Shown here: one piece after another, positions 27,681-36,478 of the stretch
How positions within the stretch are numbered: position 1 is the stretch's first letter
How the letters are laid out: each line of letters begins with the position of its first letter
From: Bacteroidota bacterium
GTDB lineage: Bacteria > Bacteroidota > Bacteroidia > B-17B0 > Aurantibacillaceae
Reading direction: 5' to 3'
Length of the DNA: 64,000 nt
NCBI GenBank assembly: GCA_025362395.1
Contig: JANYGK010000021.1
Span: forward strand, 1-64,000
Position numbers and translations under genes: made by a program
Notes under the pieces: generated by a model
The model's database searches: none
The model's input: the letters and a program-made list of their open reading frames with translations, nothing else
Told to the model about the DNA's origin: nothing

Positions 27681-28023
27681 ATGTACCATATAGATTGTTA
27701 TGTAGATAAGGAGATATACCGGCTGAATTTTTTTGCTGATGTAAGATCGTTTGCTTTAGTTAATACCAACATGGATGCAATGGTTGACTATAATTTGTTT
27801 TTTTATGGAAGCTTACTGTAAAAGATTACGCCGGTAAAACAGTTTCTTTTAGTTTCAAAAAAGGATTTCCGAATTTTTTAACGCAAGAAATGAAAAATGC
27901 CATGGAAGGCTTGATAATGGCCTACCTAAGAAAATTAGTTTTGAAGATATAAAGTTGCCAAAAAAAATTGAGACCGGCGGCACTACTTATTTAACTGGAG
28001 GCAAAGCAGTTTTTTACAGGTGA
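27681..28023 (+). pseudogene. Frameshifted pseudogene of unknown family in the gap 27604-28083
   Basis: Three overlapping frames on the plus strand join into one protein-like sequence of about 114 codons. Part one runs from ATG 27681 (MYHIDCYVDKEIYRLNFF) to TAA at 27819. Part two resumes one frame earlier near the T7 run at 27798-27804 (WKLTVKDYAGKTVSFSFKK) and stops at 27950. Part three resumes near 27913 (DNGLPKKISFEDIKLPKK) and ends at TGA 28021. Both shifts fit one-base deletions. The pieces look coding in composition, so this is either a decayed gene or assembly indels. A stray short frame MKKLSLLSYF starts at 27614. Function unknown. Confidence 0.55.
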
Positions 28024-28083
28024 AAAACTAATAAAAAATGTAAATAAAACTGAGTAATTCGGAAAACCTACAAATCAAAAATT

Positions 28084-28398
28084 TTAATTCATGATCAGTT
28101 CAGGCAAACCGATAGGAGCCGAGTCAAAAAATGCCAATTCATGAATCTCTAGTTTCACATATTTTATGATTGGGAAAGTGGCTAAAACATCCATTACCTC
28201 TATCTGATCTTTAGCCTGTATAGTAACCCATAAGTTAGTACGGGCCATATCCAACGCATAATTAAGGATCACCCGCTTCTCTAAAAGCTCATTCACTTTT
28301 TCATATTGCTGAGGAATTAAGGCAGCAAAGCGTGTGCTGAATATTTCAGGTAATATTATGTGGACTTGAAAAACATCTAATGTTTGTAAAGGGCTCAT
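28084..28398 (-). CDS. Small conserved-looking protein, possibly ferredoxin-like fold
   Basis: A 104-residue cytoplasmic protein without signal or membrane segment. Order of predicted elements is strand (VFQVHIIL), helix (QYEKVNELLEKR), strand (ILNYALDM), strand (NLWVTIQA), helix (QIEVMDVLATFP), strand (YVKLEIHELAFF), which recalls dimeric ferredoxin-like or muconolactone-isomerase-like proteins. No active-site residues can be assigned. ATG at 28398. Divergent from the YebC gene, with 91 bp between them. Confidence 0.55.
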   Translation of the reverse strand: MSPLQTLDVFQVHIILPEIFSTRFAALIPQQYEKVNELLEKRVILNYALDMARTNLWVTIQAKDQIEVMDVLATFPIIKYVKLEIHELAFFDSAPIGLPELIMN

Positions 28399-28450
28399 TT
28401 TTGTTGTATAAATTATAGTAAAAGTAGTAAAGCAATAGTGATTTTTGAAT

Positions 28451-28458
28451 TAAATTTG
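28451..28458 (+). promoter_or_regulatory. Bacteroidota-type -7 promoter element of the YebC gene
   Basis: TAAATTTG matches TAnnTTTG exactly and lies 31 nt before the ATG at 28490. No properly spaced -33 TTG is evident. Confidence 0.4.
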
Positions 28459-28489
28459 TCGAAATTTAGAAAAATTAAGAACAAAAATT

Positions 28490-29203
28490 ATGGGACGTAT
28501 TTTTCAAACCCGGAAAGCAACCATGTTTAAACGCTATGCTAAAATGGCAAAGCAGTTTACTAAAATAGGAAAAGAAATTGTGATGGCCGTTAAAGTCGGC
28601 GGCCCGCATCCTGATCTTAATCCAAGATTGAGAGCATGCATCGCCAATGCAAAGGCTGTAAATATGCCCAAAGTCAATATTGACGCGGCTATTAAACGTG
28701 CTTCCGAAAAAGATACTAATAATTACGACGAAATTATTTATGAAGGTTACGGGCCTTTTGGCATCCCTGTGTTGGTAGAATGCGCTACTGATAACCCTAC
28801 ACGCACTATCGCTAATTTACGCGTGTATTTTAGTCGCGCTAACGGATCAGTGGGCACTACAGGTTCGGTAAGTTTTATGTTTGAACGTAAAGGCTTATTT
28901 AAAGTAGATTCAACAGGCTTAAACAGGGACGATGTAGAATTGGACCTGATTGATTTTGGCGCGGAAGAATTAGCTTGGGATGATGACGCTAATGAATTGA
29001 TTGTTCAGGTTGCTTTTACTGATTTTGGTATGATGCAGGCCGGATTGGAAGAAAAAAAATATATTGTAAAAGAAACGAGTAAGACCTTTATTCCTACAAC
29101 TACAAAAGAGCTTACCGAAGAACAGGAAGAAGAGTTTAAAAAAATGATCGATAAAATGGAAGATGATGATGATATCATGTCTGTTTATCATAACATTGCC
29201 TAA
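28490..29203 (+). CDS. YebC/PmpR-family DNA-binding regulator or translation factor
   Basis: A 237-residue YebC/TACO1 family protein. The N-terminal block MGRIFQTRKATMFKR is the Bacteroidota variant of the usual GHSKW start, followed by FTKIGKEIVMAVK, NMPKVNIDAAIKRA, the YEGYGPFGIPVLVE motif and DNPTRTIANLRVYFSR. These are the conserved surfaces of the first two domains. Family members are described as transcription regulators (PmpR) and as factors that relieve ribosome stalling at proline stretches; the sequence does not separate these. An acidic C-terminal tail (EDDDD) is present. Followed by a long inverted repeat before recJ. Confidence 0.92.
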   Translation: MGRIFQTRKATMFKRYAKMAKQFTKIGKEIVMAVKVGGPHPDLNPRLRACIANAKAVNMPKVNIDAAIKRASEKDTNNYDEIIYEGYGPFGIPVLVECATDNPTRTIANLRVYFSRANGSVGTTGSVSFMFERKGLFKVDSTGLNRDDVELDLIDFGAEELAWDDDANELIVQVAFTDFGMMQAGLEEKKYIVKETSKTFIPTTTKELTEEQEEEFKKMIDKMEDDDDIMSVYHNIA

Positions 29204-29204
29204 C

Positions 29205-29279
29205 AAAATTAAAAGTTAGAAAGTTCAAATATTGAACATATTGCTTTCTAAATCTTTTAACCTTTAACTTTTTAATTTT
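29205..29279. repeat. Nested inverted repeat between YebC gene and recJ
   Basis: The whole 75 bp folds on itself: outer AT-rich arms AAAATTAAAAGTTA (29205-29218) and the near-complementary TAACTTTTTAATTTT (29265-29279), middle arms TTAGAAAG (29216-29223) and CTTTCTAA (29244-29251), inner arms GTTCAA (29223-29228) and TTGAAC (29232-29237). It is too AT-rich for a classical terminator but could attenuate transcription or be a dispersed intergenic repeat. Confidence 0.5.
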
Positions 29280-29284
29280 ATTTT

Positions 29285-30988
29285 GTGGAGAAGAAGTGGA
29301 ACATACACCTGGTGAAGGACAAGGAAGCGGTATCTTCTTTACAAAATGCATTAGCGGTTGACGAAATTATTGCAAAACTTTTGGTGTTACGGGGCATTCA
29401 TAGTTTCGATGAATCAAAAACATTTTTTCGCCCGTCTTTAGACATGCTGCACGATCCCTTTTTAATGAAGGGAATGCGTATAGCAATAGAAAGGATCATC
29501 AAAGCCATTTTAGCTAATGAAAAAGTATTGATCTTCGGCGATTATGATGTTGACGGCACAACCTCTGTAGCGCTTGTGTACAGTTTTTTCAAAAACTACA
29601 TTGATCAAATTCGTTATTATATTCCCGATAGGTATGCTGAAGGATACGGCATTTCTTTTCAAAGCATTGATTACGCCGCCGAAAATAATTATTCCTTAAT
29701 TATTGCCTTAGACTGCGGAATAAAGGCCAATGATAAAATTGATTACGCTAACAGTAAGCATATTGATTTTATAATTTGTGATCATCATTTACCGGGTGAT
29801 GAAATCCCTAAAGCAGTGGCGGTTTTAGATCCTAAACAAGCGGACTGTCCTTACCCGTATAAAGAGTTGGCAGGCTGCGGTATAGGCTTTAAATTAGCAC
29901 AGGCGTTTTGCATTCAGCAAGGAATTGATGAACAAGAAGTATTTAAATACCTGGATCTTGTGGTAACAAGCATTGCATCGGATATTGTTCCAATAACCGG
30001 TGAAAACAGGGTGCTGGCTTATTTTGGATTAAAGCAGCTTAATACAGATCCTTCTCCCGGTCTAAAATCTTTAATCGCGTTAAGCAAAGCAGAAAAAGAA
30101 TTAGACATTACCGCTTTAGTATTTACTATAGGGCCGCGCATTAATGCGGCGGGCCGTATTGAACATGGCTCAAAAGCGGTTGAACTGCTAATATGCTCTG
30201 AAGAAGAGGCTCCGGATTTTTCTCAAAAAATAAATGTTACCAATTCACAGCGCCGCGATTTAGACCTTGGTACTACGGATGAAGCGCTGATGATCTTAGA
30301 AAACGATGTGATCACTCCTTATCGCAAATCAACGGTTCTCTTTAATCCCTTATGGCATAAGGGTATTGTAGGTATAGTAGCGTCAAGGGTTATTGAAAAA
30401 TATTATAAGCCTACCATTGTATTAACCGAATCCAACGGCATGGTTTCCGGTTCGGCGCGTAGTGTAAAAGATTTTGATGTGTATACTGCCATTGAAAAGT
30501 GTAGTCATTTATTGGAACAATTCGGTGGACACAAATTTGCAGCCGGCCTTTCCTTAAAAAAAGAAAATGTACCTGCTTTTATTGATGCTTTTGAAAGAGA
30601 AGTGGCTTCTACCATTAAAGACCATATGTTGGTGCCGATGGTAGAAATTGATGTTGAAATAAAACTGGATGAAATCAATGAAAAAATGGTAAGGATCCTG
30701 AATCAGTTTGCTCCACACGGCCCGCATAATATGACACCGGTATTTTTCAGCAAAGGAGTTTTAGATACGGGGTTTGCTAAAGTAGTCGGTACAAATCATT
30801 TAAAAGTGGAACTATACCAACCAAATTCAAAACTGACAAAATTGGAAGCCATTGCCTTTAATAAAGCGGATTATCTTCATTTTTTTAAAAGAAATATTCC
30901 CGTAGACATTGTATACAAGATCAAAGAAAATGAGTTTAGAGGAAATACTTCTATTCAGTTAATTATAGAGGAGATCAGGCATTTATAA
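29285..30988 (+). CDS. recJ: Single-stranded-DNA-specific exonuclease RecJ
   Basis: 5'-to-3' single-strand exonuclease used in recombination and mismatch/base-excision repair. DHH phosphoesterase motifs are all present: FGDYDVDGTTS (about 84-94), ALDCGIKAND, CDHHLPGDEIP (165-175), then ELAGCGIGFKL and GPRINAAGRIEHG. The DHHA1 part has GSARSVKDFDVYTA and EQFGGHKFAAGLS. Length 567. Start is GTG at 29285. Transcribed toward the sugar genes, with a 93-bp gap without a terminator hairpin. Confidence 0.96.
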   Translation: MEKKWNIHLVKDKEAVSSLQNALAVDEIIAKLLVLRGIHSFDESKTFFRPSLDMLHDPFLMKGMRIAIERIIKAILANEKVLIFGDYDVDGTTSVALVYSFFKNYIDQIRYYIPDRYAEGYGISFQSIDYAAENNYSLIIALDCGIKANDKIDYANSKHIDFIICDHHLPGDEIPKAVAVLDPKQADCPYPYKELAGCGIGFKLAQAFCIQQGIDEQEVFKYLDLVVTSIASDIVPITGENRVLAYFGLKQLNTDPSPGLKSLIALSKAEKELDITALVFTIGPRINAAGRIEHGSKAVELLICSEEEAPDFSQKINVTNSQRRDLDLGTTDEALMILENDVITPYRKSTVLFNPLWHKGIVGIVASRVIEKYYKPTIVLTESNGMVSGSARSVKDFDVYTAIEKCSHLLEQFGGHKFAAGLSLKKENVPAFIDAFEREVASTIKDHMLVPMVEIDVEIKLDEINEKMVRILNQFAPHGPHNMTPVFFSKGVLDTGFAKVVGTNHLKVELYQPNSKLTKLEAIAFNKADYLHFFKRNIPVDIVYKIKENEFRGNTSIQLIIEEIRHL

Positions 30989-31081
30989 CCTTTTTAAAGA
31001 TTATTTTTTGTATGCAGATTAAGTAAGATATTATGTTTTTTAATTTGCTCAGATTAAAATTTAAAAGTATTTTTAAAATTG

Positions 31082-32155
31082 ATGAATTCACTCGACCTAT
31101 TTTCAAAGTGTTATAAAAACAAAAAAGTAATTATAACAGGCCACACGGGTTTTAAGGGTTCGTGGATGGCTATTTGGTTAAAAGAATTGGGCGCGGAAGT
31201 ATATGGTTATTCATTGGAGCCAAGTTTAGAAAAAGACAATTTTGTAACTACAGAATTATCTAAAAAAATCAATCATAATATCGGTGACATAAGAGATAAG
31301 GAAAAACTTGAAACTTATTTTAATGAAGTTAAGCCTGACTTTGCATTTCATTTAGCGGCGCAACCTTTAGTTATTGAATCCTATAACGATCCGCATTATA
31401 ATTTTGAAACTAATTTAATGGGAACGGTTAATTTTTTTGAAGCCGTAAGAAATTGCCCTTCCGTAAAAGTTGCCGTTAACATTACCACAGATAAATGTTA
31501 CCAAAATAATGAATGGATGTGGGGTTACAGGGAAAATGATGCCATGGGAGGCGACGATCCTTACAGCGCTTCAAAAGGGTGTTCCGAATTAATTACAAAC
31601 TCGTATTTAAAATCTTTTTTCAGTAAGGGAAATACGGCTCATGTTGCCTCAGGCAGGGCGGGTAACGTTATAGGAGGAGGCGATTGGGCTGAAAATCGTA
31701 TTATTCCCGACATGATTAGGGCATATCACTCAAATAAAACGTCGATAATTCGTAATCCAAATTCTGTAAGGCCCTGGCAGTTTGTGTTAGAGCCATTGTT
31801 CGGATATTTAAAATTAGGAGAGAAATTATGGAATGATGGGAAACTATTTTCAGGAGGCTGGAATTTCGGGCCTGCTGCTTTTGAAAACTACAGTGTAGGG
31901 GATGTAGTTAATGAAGTAAAAAAAATAATTCCCGAAATAAAAATTGATTCTCCCAACGTCGGCGAAAAATTACATGAAGCGGGTCTATTAAAATTAGATA
32001 TAACCAAAGCTGTAAATTTGTTAGGTTGGAAGCCCAAATTAAATTTTGAAGAGACCATTCAGTCTACCATTGACGGGTATTTACAGGAGTTGAATAAAAA
32101 CAATAATGTATATGATTGCAGGGTTAAACAGATAGAAGCATATTGTAAGAAGTAA
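31082..32155 (+). CDS. rfbG: CDP-glucose 4,6-dehydratase
   Basis: Short-chain dehydrogenase-type sugar nucleotide enzyme that makes CDP-4-keto-6-deoxyglucose, an early step to CDP-3,6-dideoxyhexoses of O-antigens. NAD-binding TGHTGFKGSW is at about residues 17-26. Further CDP-glucose-dehydratase marks are FHLAAQPLV, NITTDKCYQNNEW and DDPYSASKGCSEL with the catalytic Tyr/Lys, plus the substrate block AGNVIGGGDWAENRIIPD. Starts at ATG 31082 (a TTG just before it is not needed). 357 residues. The cytidylyltransferase rfbF that supplies its substrate is not in the window. Confidence 0.93.
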   Translation: MNSLDLFSKCYKNKKVIITGHTGFKGSWMAIWLKELGAEVYGYSLEPSLEKDNFVTTELSKKINHNIGDIRDKEKLETYFNEVKPDFAFHLAAQPLVIESYNDPHYNFETNLMGTVNFFEAVRNCPSVKVAVNITTDKCYQNNEWMWGYRENDAMGGDDPYSASKGCSELITNSYLKSFFSKGNTAHVASGRAGNVIGGGDWAENRIIPDMIRAYHSNKTSIIRNPNSVRPWQFVLEPLFGYLKLGEKLWNDGKLFSGGWNFGPAAFENYSVGDVVNEVKKIIPEIKIDSPNVGEKLHEAGLLKLDITKAVNLLGWKPKLNFEETIQSTIDGYLQELNKNNNVYDCRVKQIEAYCKK

Positions 32156-32254
32156 AGATTTGAAAGACTAAAAAACATAGAGACTGTTTATTCTCTGCAT
32201 CCTTTTTTAATATTAAAAACTTAGCGCTCTTTGCGTTTAAACATAATAAAAACA

Positions 32255-33562
32255 ATGTCAAAAGCATTAGAAATAAAAAACCAAATACACTCTTTAATTG
32301 AACAATACCATAAAGAAGTATTTAAAGAAAAACAATTTATCGGCGGCGAATCTTCTGTTCCTGTTAGCGGAAAAGTATTTGATCACAAAGAATTACAATA
32401 CATTACGGACTCTGCCTTAGATGCATGGTTTACAACAGGCCGCTTTAATACGGAGTTCGAAAAAAAACTGGCAAAATATATTAATATAAAATCTGTATTA
32501 ACGGTAAACTCCGGTTCTTCCGCTAACCTGGTTGCGTTTTCTGCGTTAACCGCTAAAGAGCTTGGTGAGGATGCTATTAAACCGGGTGATGAAGTGATTA
32601 CGGTGGCTGCTTCTTTTCCTACTACCGTAAACCCTATTTTGCAATACGGTGCAGTGCCTGTTTTTTTAGACGTTACTATTCCGTATTATGAAATTGATAT
32701 AACGCATTTAGAAGCAGCATTAAGTCCTAAGACTAAAGCGGTAGTAATTGCTCACACTATGGGTAATGTATTTAACCTGGATGTTATTACCGCTTTTTGT
32801 GATAAGCACGACCTGTGGTTAATGGAAGATTGCTGCGACGCTTTAGGAGCAACCTATAAAGGGAAACATGTTGGGACATTTGGTGACGTAGCAACATTAA
32901 GTTTTTATCCGGCGCATCATATTACCATGGGAGAAGGAGGGGCTGTATTTACCTCAAACCCCAAGCTTAAAAAAATAATGGAATCTTTCAGGGACTGGGG
33001 ACGTGATTGTTGGTGTGAGCCCGGAAAAGATAATACCTGCGGTTTACGTTTTTGCCAGCAATTAGGCGATTTGCCAATGGGTTATGATCATAAATACATT
33101 TACTCACGCCAGGGCTTTAATTTGAAAATTACGGATATGCAGGCGGCATTAGGCCTGGCGCAATTAGAAAAGCTGGATGAATTTGTGAAAATTCGCAGGC
33201 ATAATTTTGACCAATTAAAATCAGTTTTATCAAAGCATACTCATAAATTGATTTTACCGGAAGCAACGCCAAATTCTAACCCGTCATGGTTTGGTTTTTT
33301 GATCACTGTAAAAAAAGAGGCCGGCATTACCCGTAACGAAATTATAGAAAAACTAAATGATAAAAAAATAGCTACACGGTTATTATTTGCGGGTGATCTG
33401 CGTAAACAACCTTATTTTAAAGGCTTAAATTACCGGGTAGTAGGTGACTTAAAAAATACAGATATCATTGTAAACGATACATTTTGGATCGGTGTCACAC
33501 CGATGATCAACGATACTATGATAGCTTATATGGGTAAATGTTTTGATGATATATTAGGTTAG
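32255..33562 (+). CDS. rfbH: CDP-4-keto-6-deoxyglucose-3-dehydrase (RfbH/E1 type)
   Basis: PMP- and [2Fe-2S]-dependent dehydrase that removes the C3 hydroxyl of CDP-4-keto-6-deoxyglucose. It has the aminotransferase fold, but the PLP lysine is replaced by histidine in FYPAHHITMGEGG (H221), the hallmark of this family. The cluster-region cysteines are in DCWCEPGKDNTCG (C252, C254, C262), with C267 close by. Also YDHKYIYSRQGFNLKITDMQ patterns seen in RfbH. I start it at ATG 32255 (435 residues); the TTG at 32231 adds a poor leader. 99 bp after rfbG and 19 bp before the sensor kinase gene, all same strand. Confidence 0.93.
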   Translation: MSKALEIKNQIHSLIEQYHKEVFKEKQFIGGESSVPVSGKVFDHKELQYITDSALDAWFTTGRFNTEFEKKLAKYINIKSVLTVNSGSSANLVAFSALTAKELGEDAIKPGDEVITVAASFPTTVNPILQYGAVPVFLDVTIPYYEIDITHLEAALSPKTKAVVIAHTMGNVFNLDVITAFCDKHDLWLMEDCCDALGATYKGKHVGTFGDVATLSFYPAHHITMGEGGAVFTSNPKLKKIMESFRDWGRDCWCEPGKDNTCGLRFCQQLGDLPMGYDHKYIYSRQGFNLKITDMQAALGLAQLEKLDEFVKIRRHNFDQLKSVLSKHTHKLILPEATPNSNPSWFGFLITVKKEAGITRNEIIEKLNDKKIATRLLFAGDLRKQPYFKGLNYRVVGDLKNTDIIVNDTFWIGVTPMINDTMIAYMGKCFDDILG

Positions 33563-33581
33563 CATTATAAATGTAAATTTT

Positions 33582-35093
33582 ATGTACTTTAAAAAATACT
33601 CAAAAATTCTTGTCTATTTATTTACCTTTTTCTCATCCACTATTTATTCTCAGGTTGATACGTCATTTTCTTTAACGTTCGATTTTAATGATCACCAAAT
33701 TAAGGAAAAGGATGATAAAGTTATTCCTAAACCCTTGGGGGTTGTATTAACTTATGACCGGTTTGGGAACGAAAGATCGGCTGTTCATATACAAGGACAT
33801 AATGCAAGCTATTTAAACCTGGGAACTTCCGAGTTCTTTAAATATCCTAATATGAGTATTTCACTTTGGATATACATAGAGCGTAGAATGTATACCGGTA
33901 AAGGATTTGATTCAAATCCTATATTAGGATTAAAAAACGGCCCGGGAGAAGATTTTACAAATGCTTTTGCGATAGGCTACGATTGTTATAACGGTCGACT
34001 AGGAGGAAATTCCACAAAGGACTCTACGGAAGAAGTAAATATATATTCTCAGGATCAAATGTTATTTAATAAGTGGTATCACTTAGTATACATCTGCAAT
34101 AATGATTATTTGGCATTTTATATTGACGGAGAATTAATAGGAAAATCATTAAAAAAGTTTGAAACAAAGTTTTTAAAAACAGATTCATTAGTTATAGGAC
34201 ATTCAGCCAGTAAAAAAAATGAACGCTTTACCCAAGGTGTTTTTGACGACATCCGCTTTTTTCACAAAGCCTTGTCATATCAAGAAGTGCAAGACCTTTA
34301 TCAAGCCCCCAACCCTAATAAATTAAAAAATATTCTCTCAGAGATTTTAAAGTATGGGATCATCATTCTTGTTTTAGTTGGTATTATTATTATTTTAATT
34401 ATCAGGAATAAGCGCAACCTAAAAAAACAAAAAGAGCAATTCGAATTAATAAACAGGGTTACGGAATTAGAGCTTAAGGTCGTTAAAGCACAGATGAATC
34501 CTCACTTCATATCAAATTGCCTGGCTGCTATTCAGGAATTGATTTATAAAAGGGACATTGACAAAGCAGGACAGTATATAGCCAAATTCAGTTATTTTTT
34601 AAGGCAGGTTTTAAATTATTCAGATAGAAACTACATTACAATTGCAGAAGAAATTGAACTTATAAAATTAAATGTTGAGCTTGAGCAACTTCGCTTTAAA
34701 AATAATTTTTATTTTGAATTAAATATTGATGAAGGACTTAAGATTAATGAGATGTTGATACCTTCCATGATCACCCAACCGTTTATTGAAAATGCTATTT
34801 GGCACGGCTTGTTACAAATGGATAGTATACGGCATCCTAAATTAAAGATTAATTTAAAATTACAGACTAATACAATACAAATTGAAATTGAAGATAACGG
34901 TGTGGGAAGGAACTTAAATAAAATAAGTAGTCCCGAATCGAAAGGAACAAAGTTGGCAGCTGATAAATTAGAAAGCTTAAACCGCTTATCAGGCGTGTTA
35001 AATTATAAAATTGAAATTATTGATTTAGTCGATGAAGAGAGTTTGCAGATAGGAACAAAAATTGTAATTAAATTAGAAAATATAAAGGAATGA
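33582..35093 (+). CDS. LamG-domain sensor histidine kinase (LytS/His_kinase type)
   Basis: Membrane sensor kinase. Signal peptide 1-23 (ending YSQ), a LamG/concanavalin-A-like domain at about 25-240 (MSISLWIYI, KWYHLVYICN, DYLAFYIDGELIG, VFDDIRFFHKALS), one transmembrane helix at about 257-275, and a cytoplasmic His_kinase domain. The phospho-acceptor is H308 in AQMNPHFISN, the N-box is QPFIENAIWH and the G-box IEDNGVG. LamG domains often bind carbohydrates, so an extracytoplasmic glycan or other ligand is a fair guess, not shown. It starts 19 bp after rfbH and overlaps the LytTR regulator by 4 bp (ATGA). Confidence 0.88.
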   Translation: MYFKKYSKILVYLFTFFSSTIYSQVDTSFSLTFDFNDHQIKEKDDKVIPKPLGVVLTYDRFGNERSAVHIQGHNASYLNLGTSEFFKYPNMSISLWIYIERRMYTGKGFDSNPILGLKNGPGEDFTNAFAIGYDCYNGRLGGNSTKDSTEEVNIYSQDQMLFNKWYHLVYICNNDYLAFYIDGELIGKSLKKFETKFLKTDSLVIGHSASKKNERFTQGVFDDIRFFHKALSYQEVQDLYQAPNPNKLKNILSEILKYGIIILVLVGIIIILIIRNKRNLKKQKEQFELINRVTELELKVVKAQMNPHFISNCLAAIQELIYKRDIDKAGQYIAKFSYFLRQVLNYSDRNYITIAEEIELIKLNVELEQLRFKNNFYFELNIDEGLKINEMLIPSMITQPFIENAIWHGLLQMDSIRHPKLKINLKLQTNTIQIEIEDNGVGRNLNKISSPESKGTKLAADKLESLNRLSGVLNYKIEIIDLVDEESLQIGTKIVIKLENIKE

Positions 35094-35848
35094 GTTTAGT
35101 TACAGCTATAATTATTGATGATGAAGCGCATAATATAAGTGTATTAAAAACATTATTAAATAAACATTGCCCTTTAATTAATATAGTTGCGGAGGCTGCG
35201 AGCGCTGATGAAGGATTTCAAAAAATAAACTCATTTCATCCTCAGCTTATTTTTTTGGATATAAGGATGCCCGGTAAAAGTGGATTTGATTTATTGAAAT
35301 TATTTAATACGATTGAGTTTGAAGTGATTTTTGTATCAGCCTTTAATGAATATGCCATTACTGCTTTTGAATTTAATGCACTTGGCTATATTTTAAAACC
35401 AATTGATTTTTCAAAATTGATCAGTTCGGTTGATAAGGCAATAGAGAAGATCAACGTTGAGGAAAAAAATGATAGCGTTCTGCATTTTATTAAAACGTTA
35501 GAAGAAAAGAACGACCTGATCAATAAAATAGCAATTCATCAAAATGAAAAAGTAGCCCTCATAAATATCAGCGAGATCATTTCTGTTGAAGCTAAAAACG
35601 AACTTTGTGAGTTAAAACTAATGGACGGTATGAGCCATTATTCAAGTAAAGACTTAAAATTATTTGAGGACATGTTGGAGAAGATCGGTAATTTTATTAG
35701 GGTCAACAAAGGTGCAGTTATTAATATAAATCATATTAAGGGCTATAGTAAAGGCGATACATGCACCTTACAAATGATGAATAATTCGGAATTTGAAGTT
35801 TCCAGGCGTAAAAAAACAGAAGTATTAAGAAGAGTTAACTTTATATAA
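35090..35848 (+). CDS. LytTR-family response regulator
   Basis: Cytoplasmic two-component regulator, 252 residues. Receiver domain 1 to about 120 with acidic pair DDEAH (10-14), phospho-acceptor D57 in IFLDIRMPG, and the conserved Lys in YILKPID. The C-terminal LytTR DNA-binding domain spans about 145-250, with HQNEKVALINISEIISVEA and FIRVNKGAVININHIKG. It is translationally coupled to the LamG histidine kinase, its obvious partner. LytTR targets are usually direct repeats near promoters; no target is identified here. Confidence 0.93.
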   Translation: MSLVTAIIIDDEAHNISVLKTLLNKHCPLINIVAEAASADEGFQKINSFHPQLIFLDIRMPGKSGFDLLKLFNTIEFEVIFVSAFNEYAITAFEFNALGYILKPIDFSKLISSVDKAIEKINVEEKNDSVLHFIKTLEEKNDLINKIAIHQNEKVALINISEIISVEAKNELCELKLMDGMSHYSSKDLKLFEDMLEKIGNFIRVNKGAVININHIKGYSKGDTCTLQMMNNSEFEVSRRKKTEVLRRVNFI

Positions 35849-35977
35849 CAGAAATTTTACTGTGCTAAAAACTCCTTTAACGGTAGAATAAAATGGTTTT
35901 AATTTTAACGAAAAAGATGCTCAATAATTTGGCAAGATAGGACACATAACTGTTTTACCTCAAAAATAAAAAGGATG

Positions 35978-36418
35978 CTATTTTACAAATACTTCCATCG
36001 CTATTTCATATCCTTTTAAACCAAAGCCGCTAATGCTCCCTTTGCAGTGTTTCCCTAAATAAGAAATATGCCTGTAATCTTCTCGGGAAAAAATGTTGGT
36101 GATGTGGACTTCAACCACGGGAGTTTTTATGCCTGCAACCGCGTCGGCAATAGCAATAGAGGTATGAGTGTAAGCACCGGCGTTTAAAACAATACCATCA
36201 TAGCTAAAGCCGGTTTCATGAAGCTTATTAATTAATTCACCTTCTACATTACTTTGAAAATAGGTTATTTCAATAGTTTGAAACTTAGAACGAAGCTCTC
36301 TCAAATACACTTCAAAAGATTGCTCTCCGTAAATGTCTTTTTCCCTGGTACCTAAAAGATTCAAATTCGGGCCGTTGATTATTGCTATCTTTAACACGTT
36401 ATTCAATTTAGTATTCAT
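35978..36418 (-). CDS. aroQ: Type II 3-dehydroquinate dehydratase
   Basis: Third step of the shikimate pathway, cytoplasmic dodecamer in known members. Family marks over 146 residues: IAIINGPNLNLLGTREKDIYG with the catalytic Tyr, FQSNVEGELINKLHE, GIVLNAGAYTHTSIAIADAV, the catalytic His in VVEVHITNIFSRE and the C-terminal GFGLKGYEIAMEV. Convergent with the LytTR gene and divergent from xerD (60 bp). ATG at 36418; an inner start near LKIAII is possible. Confidence 0.95.
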   Translation of the reverse strand: MNTKLNNVLKIAIINGPNLNLLGTREKDIYGEQSFEVYLRELRSKFQTIEITYFQSNVEGELINKLHETGFSYDGIVLNAGAYTHTSIAIADAVAGIKTPVVEVHITNIFSREDYRHISYLGKHCKGSISGFGLKGYEIAMEVFVK

Positions 36419-36478
36419 TCAAATTTAATCATTACTCTGAAACTTTGGAAAACAAATATTAATGATTTTAAATACTAC

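Noticed and set aside
32156-32254. Possible leader peptide or dispersed repeat between rfbG and rfbH (TTAGCGCTCTTTGCGTTT)
   Set aside because: Looks like a degenerate intergenic repeat, but only one copy is visible and no frame is supported.
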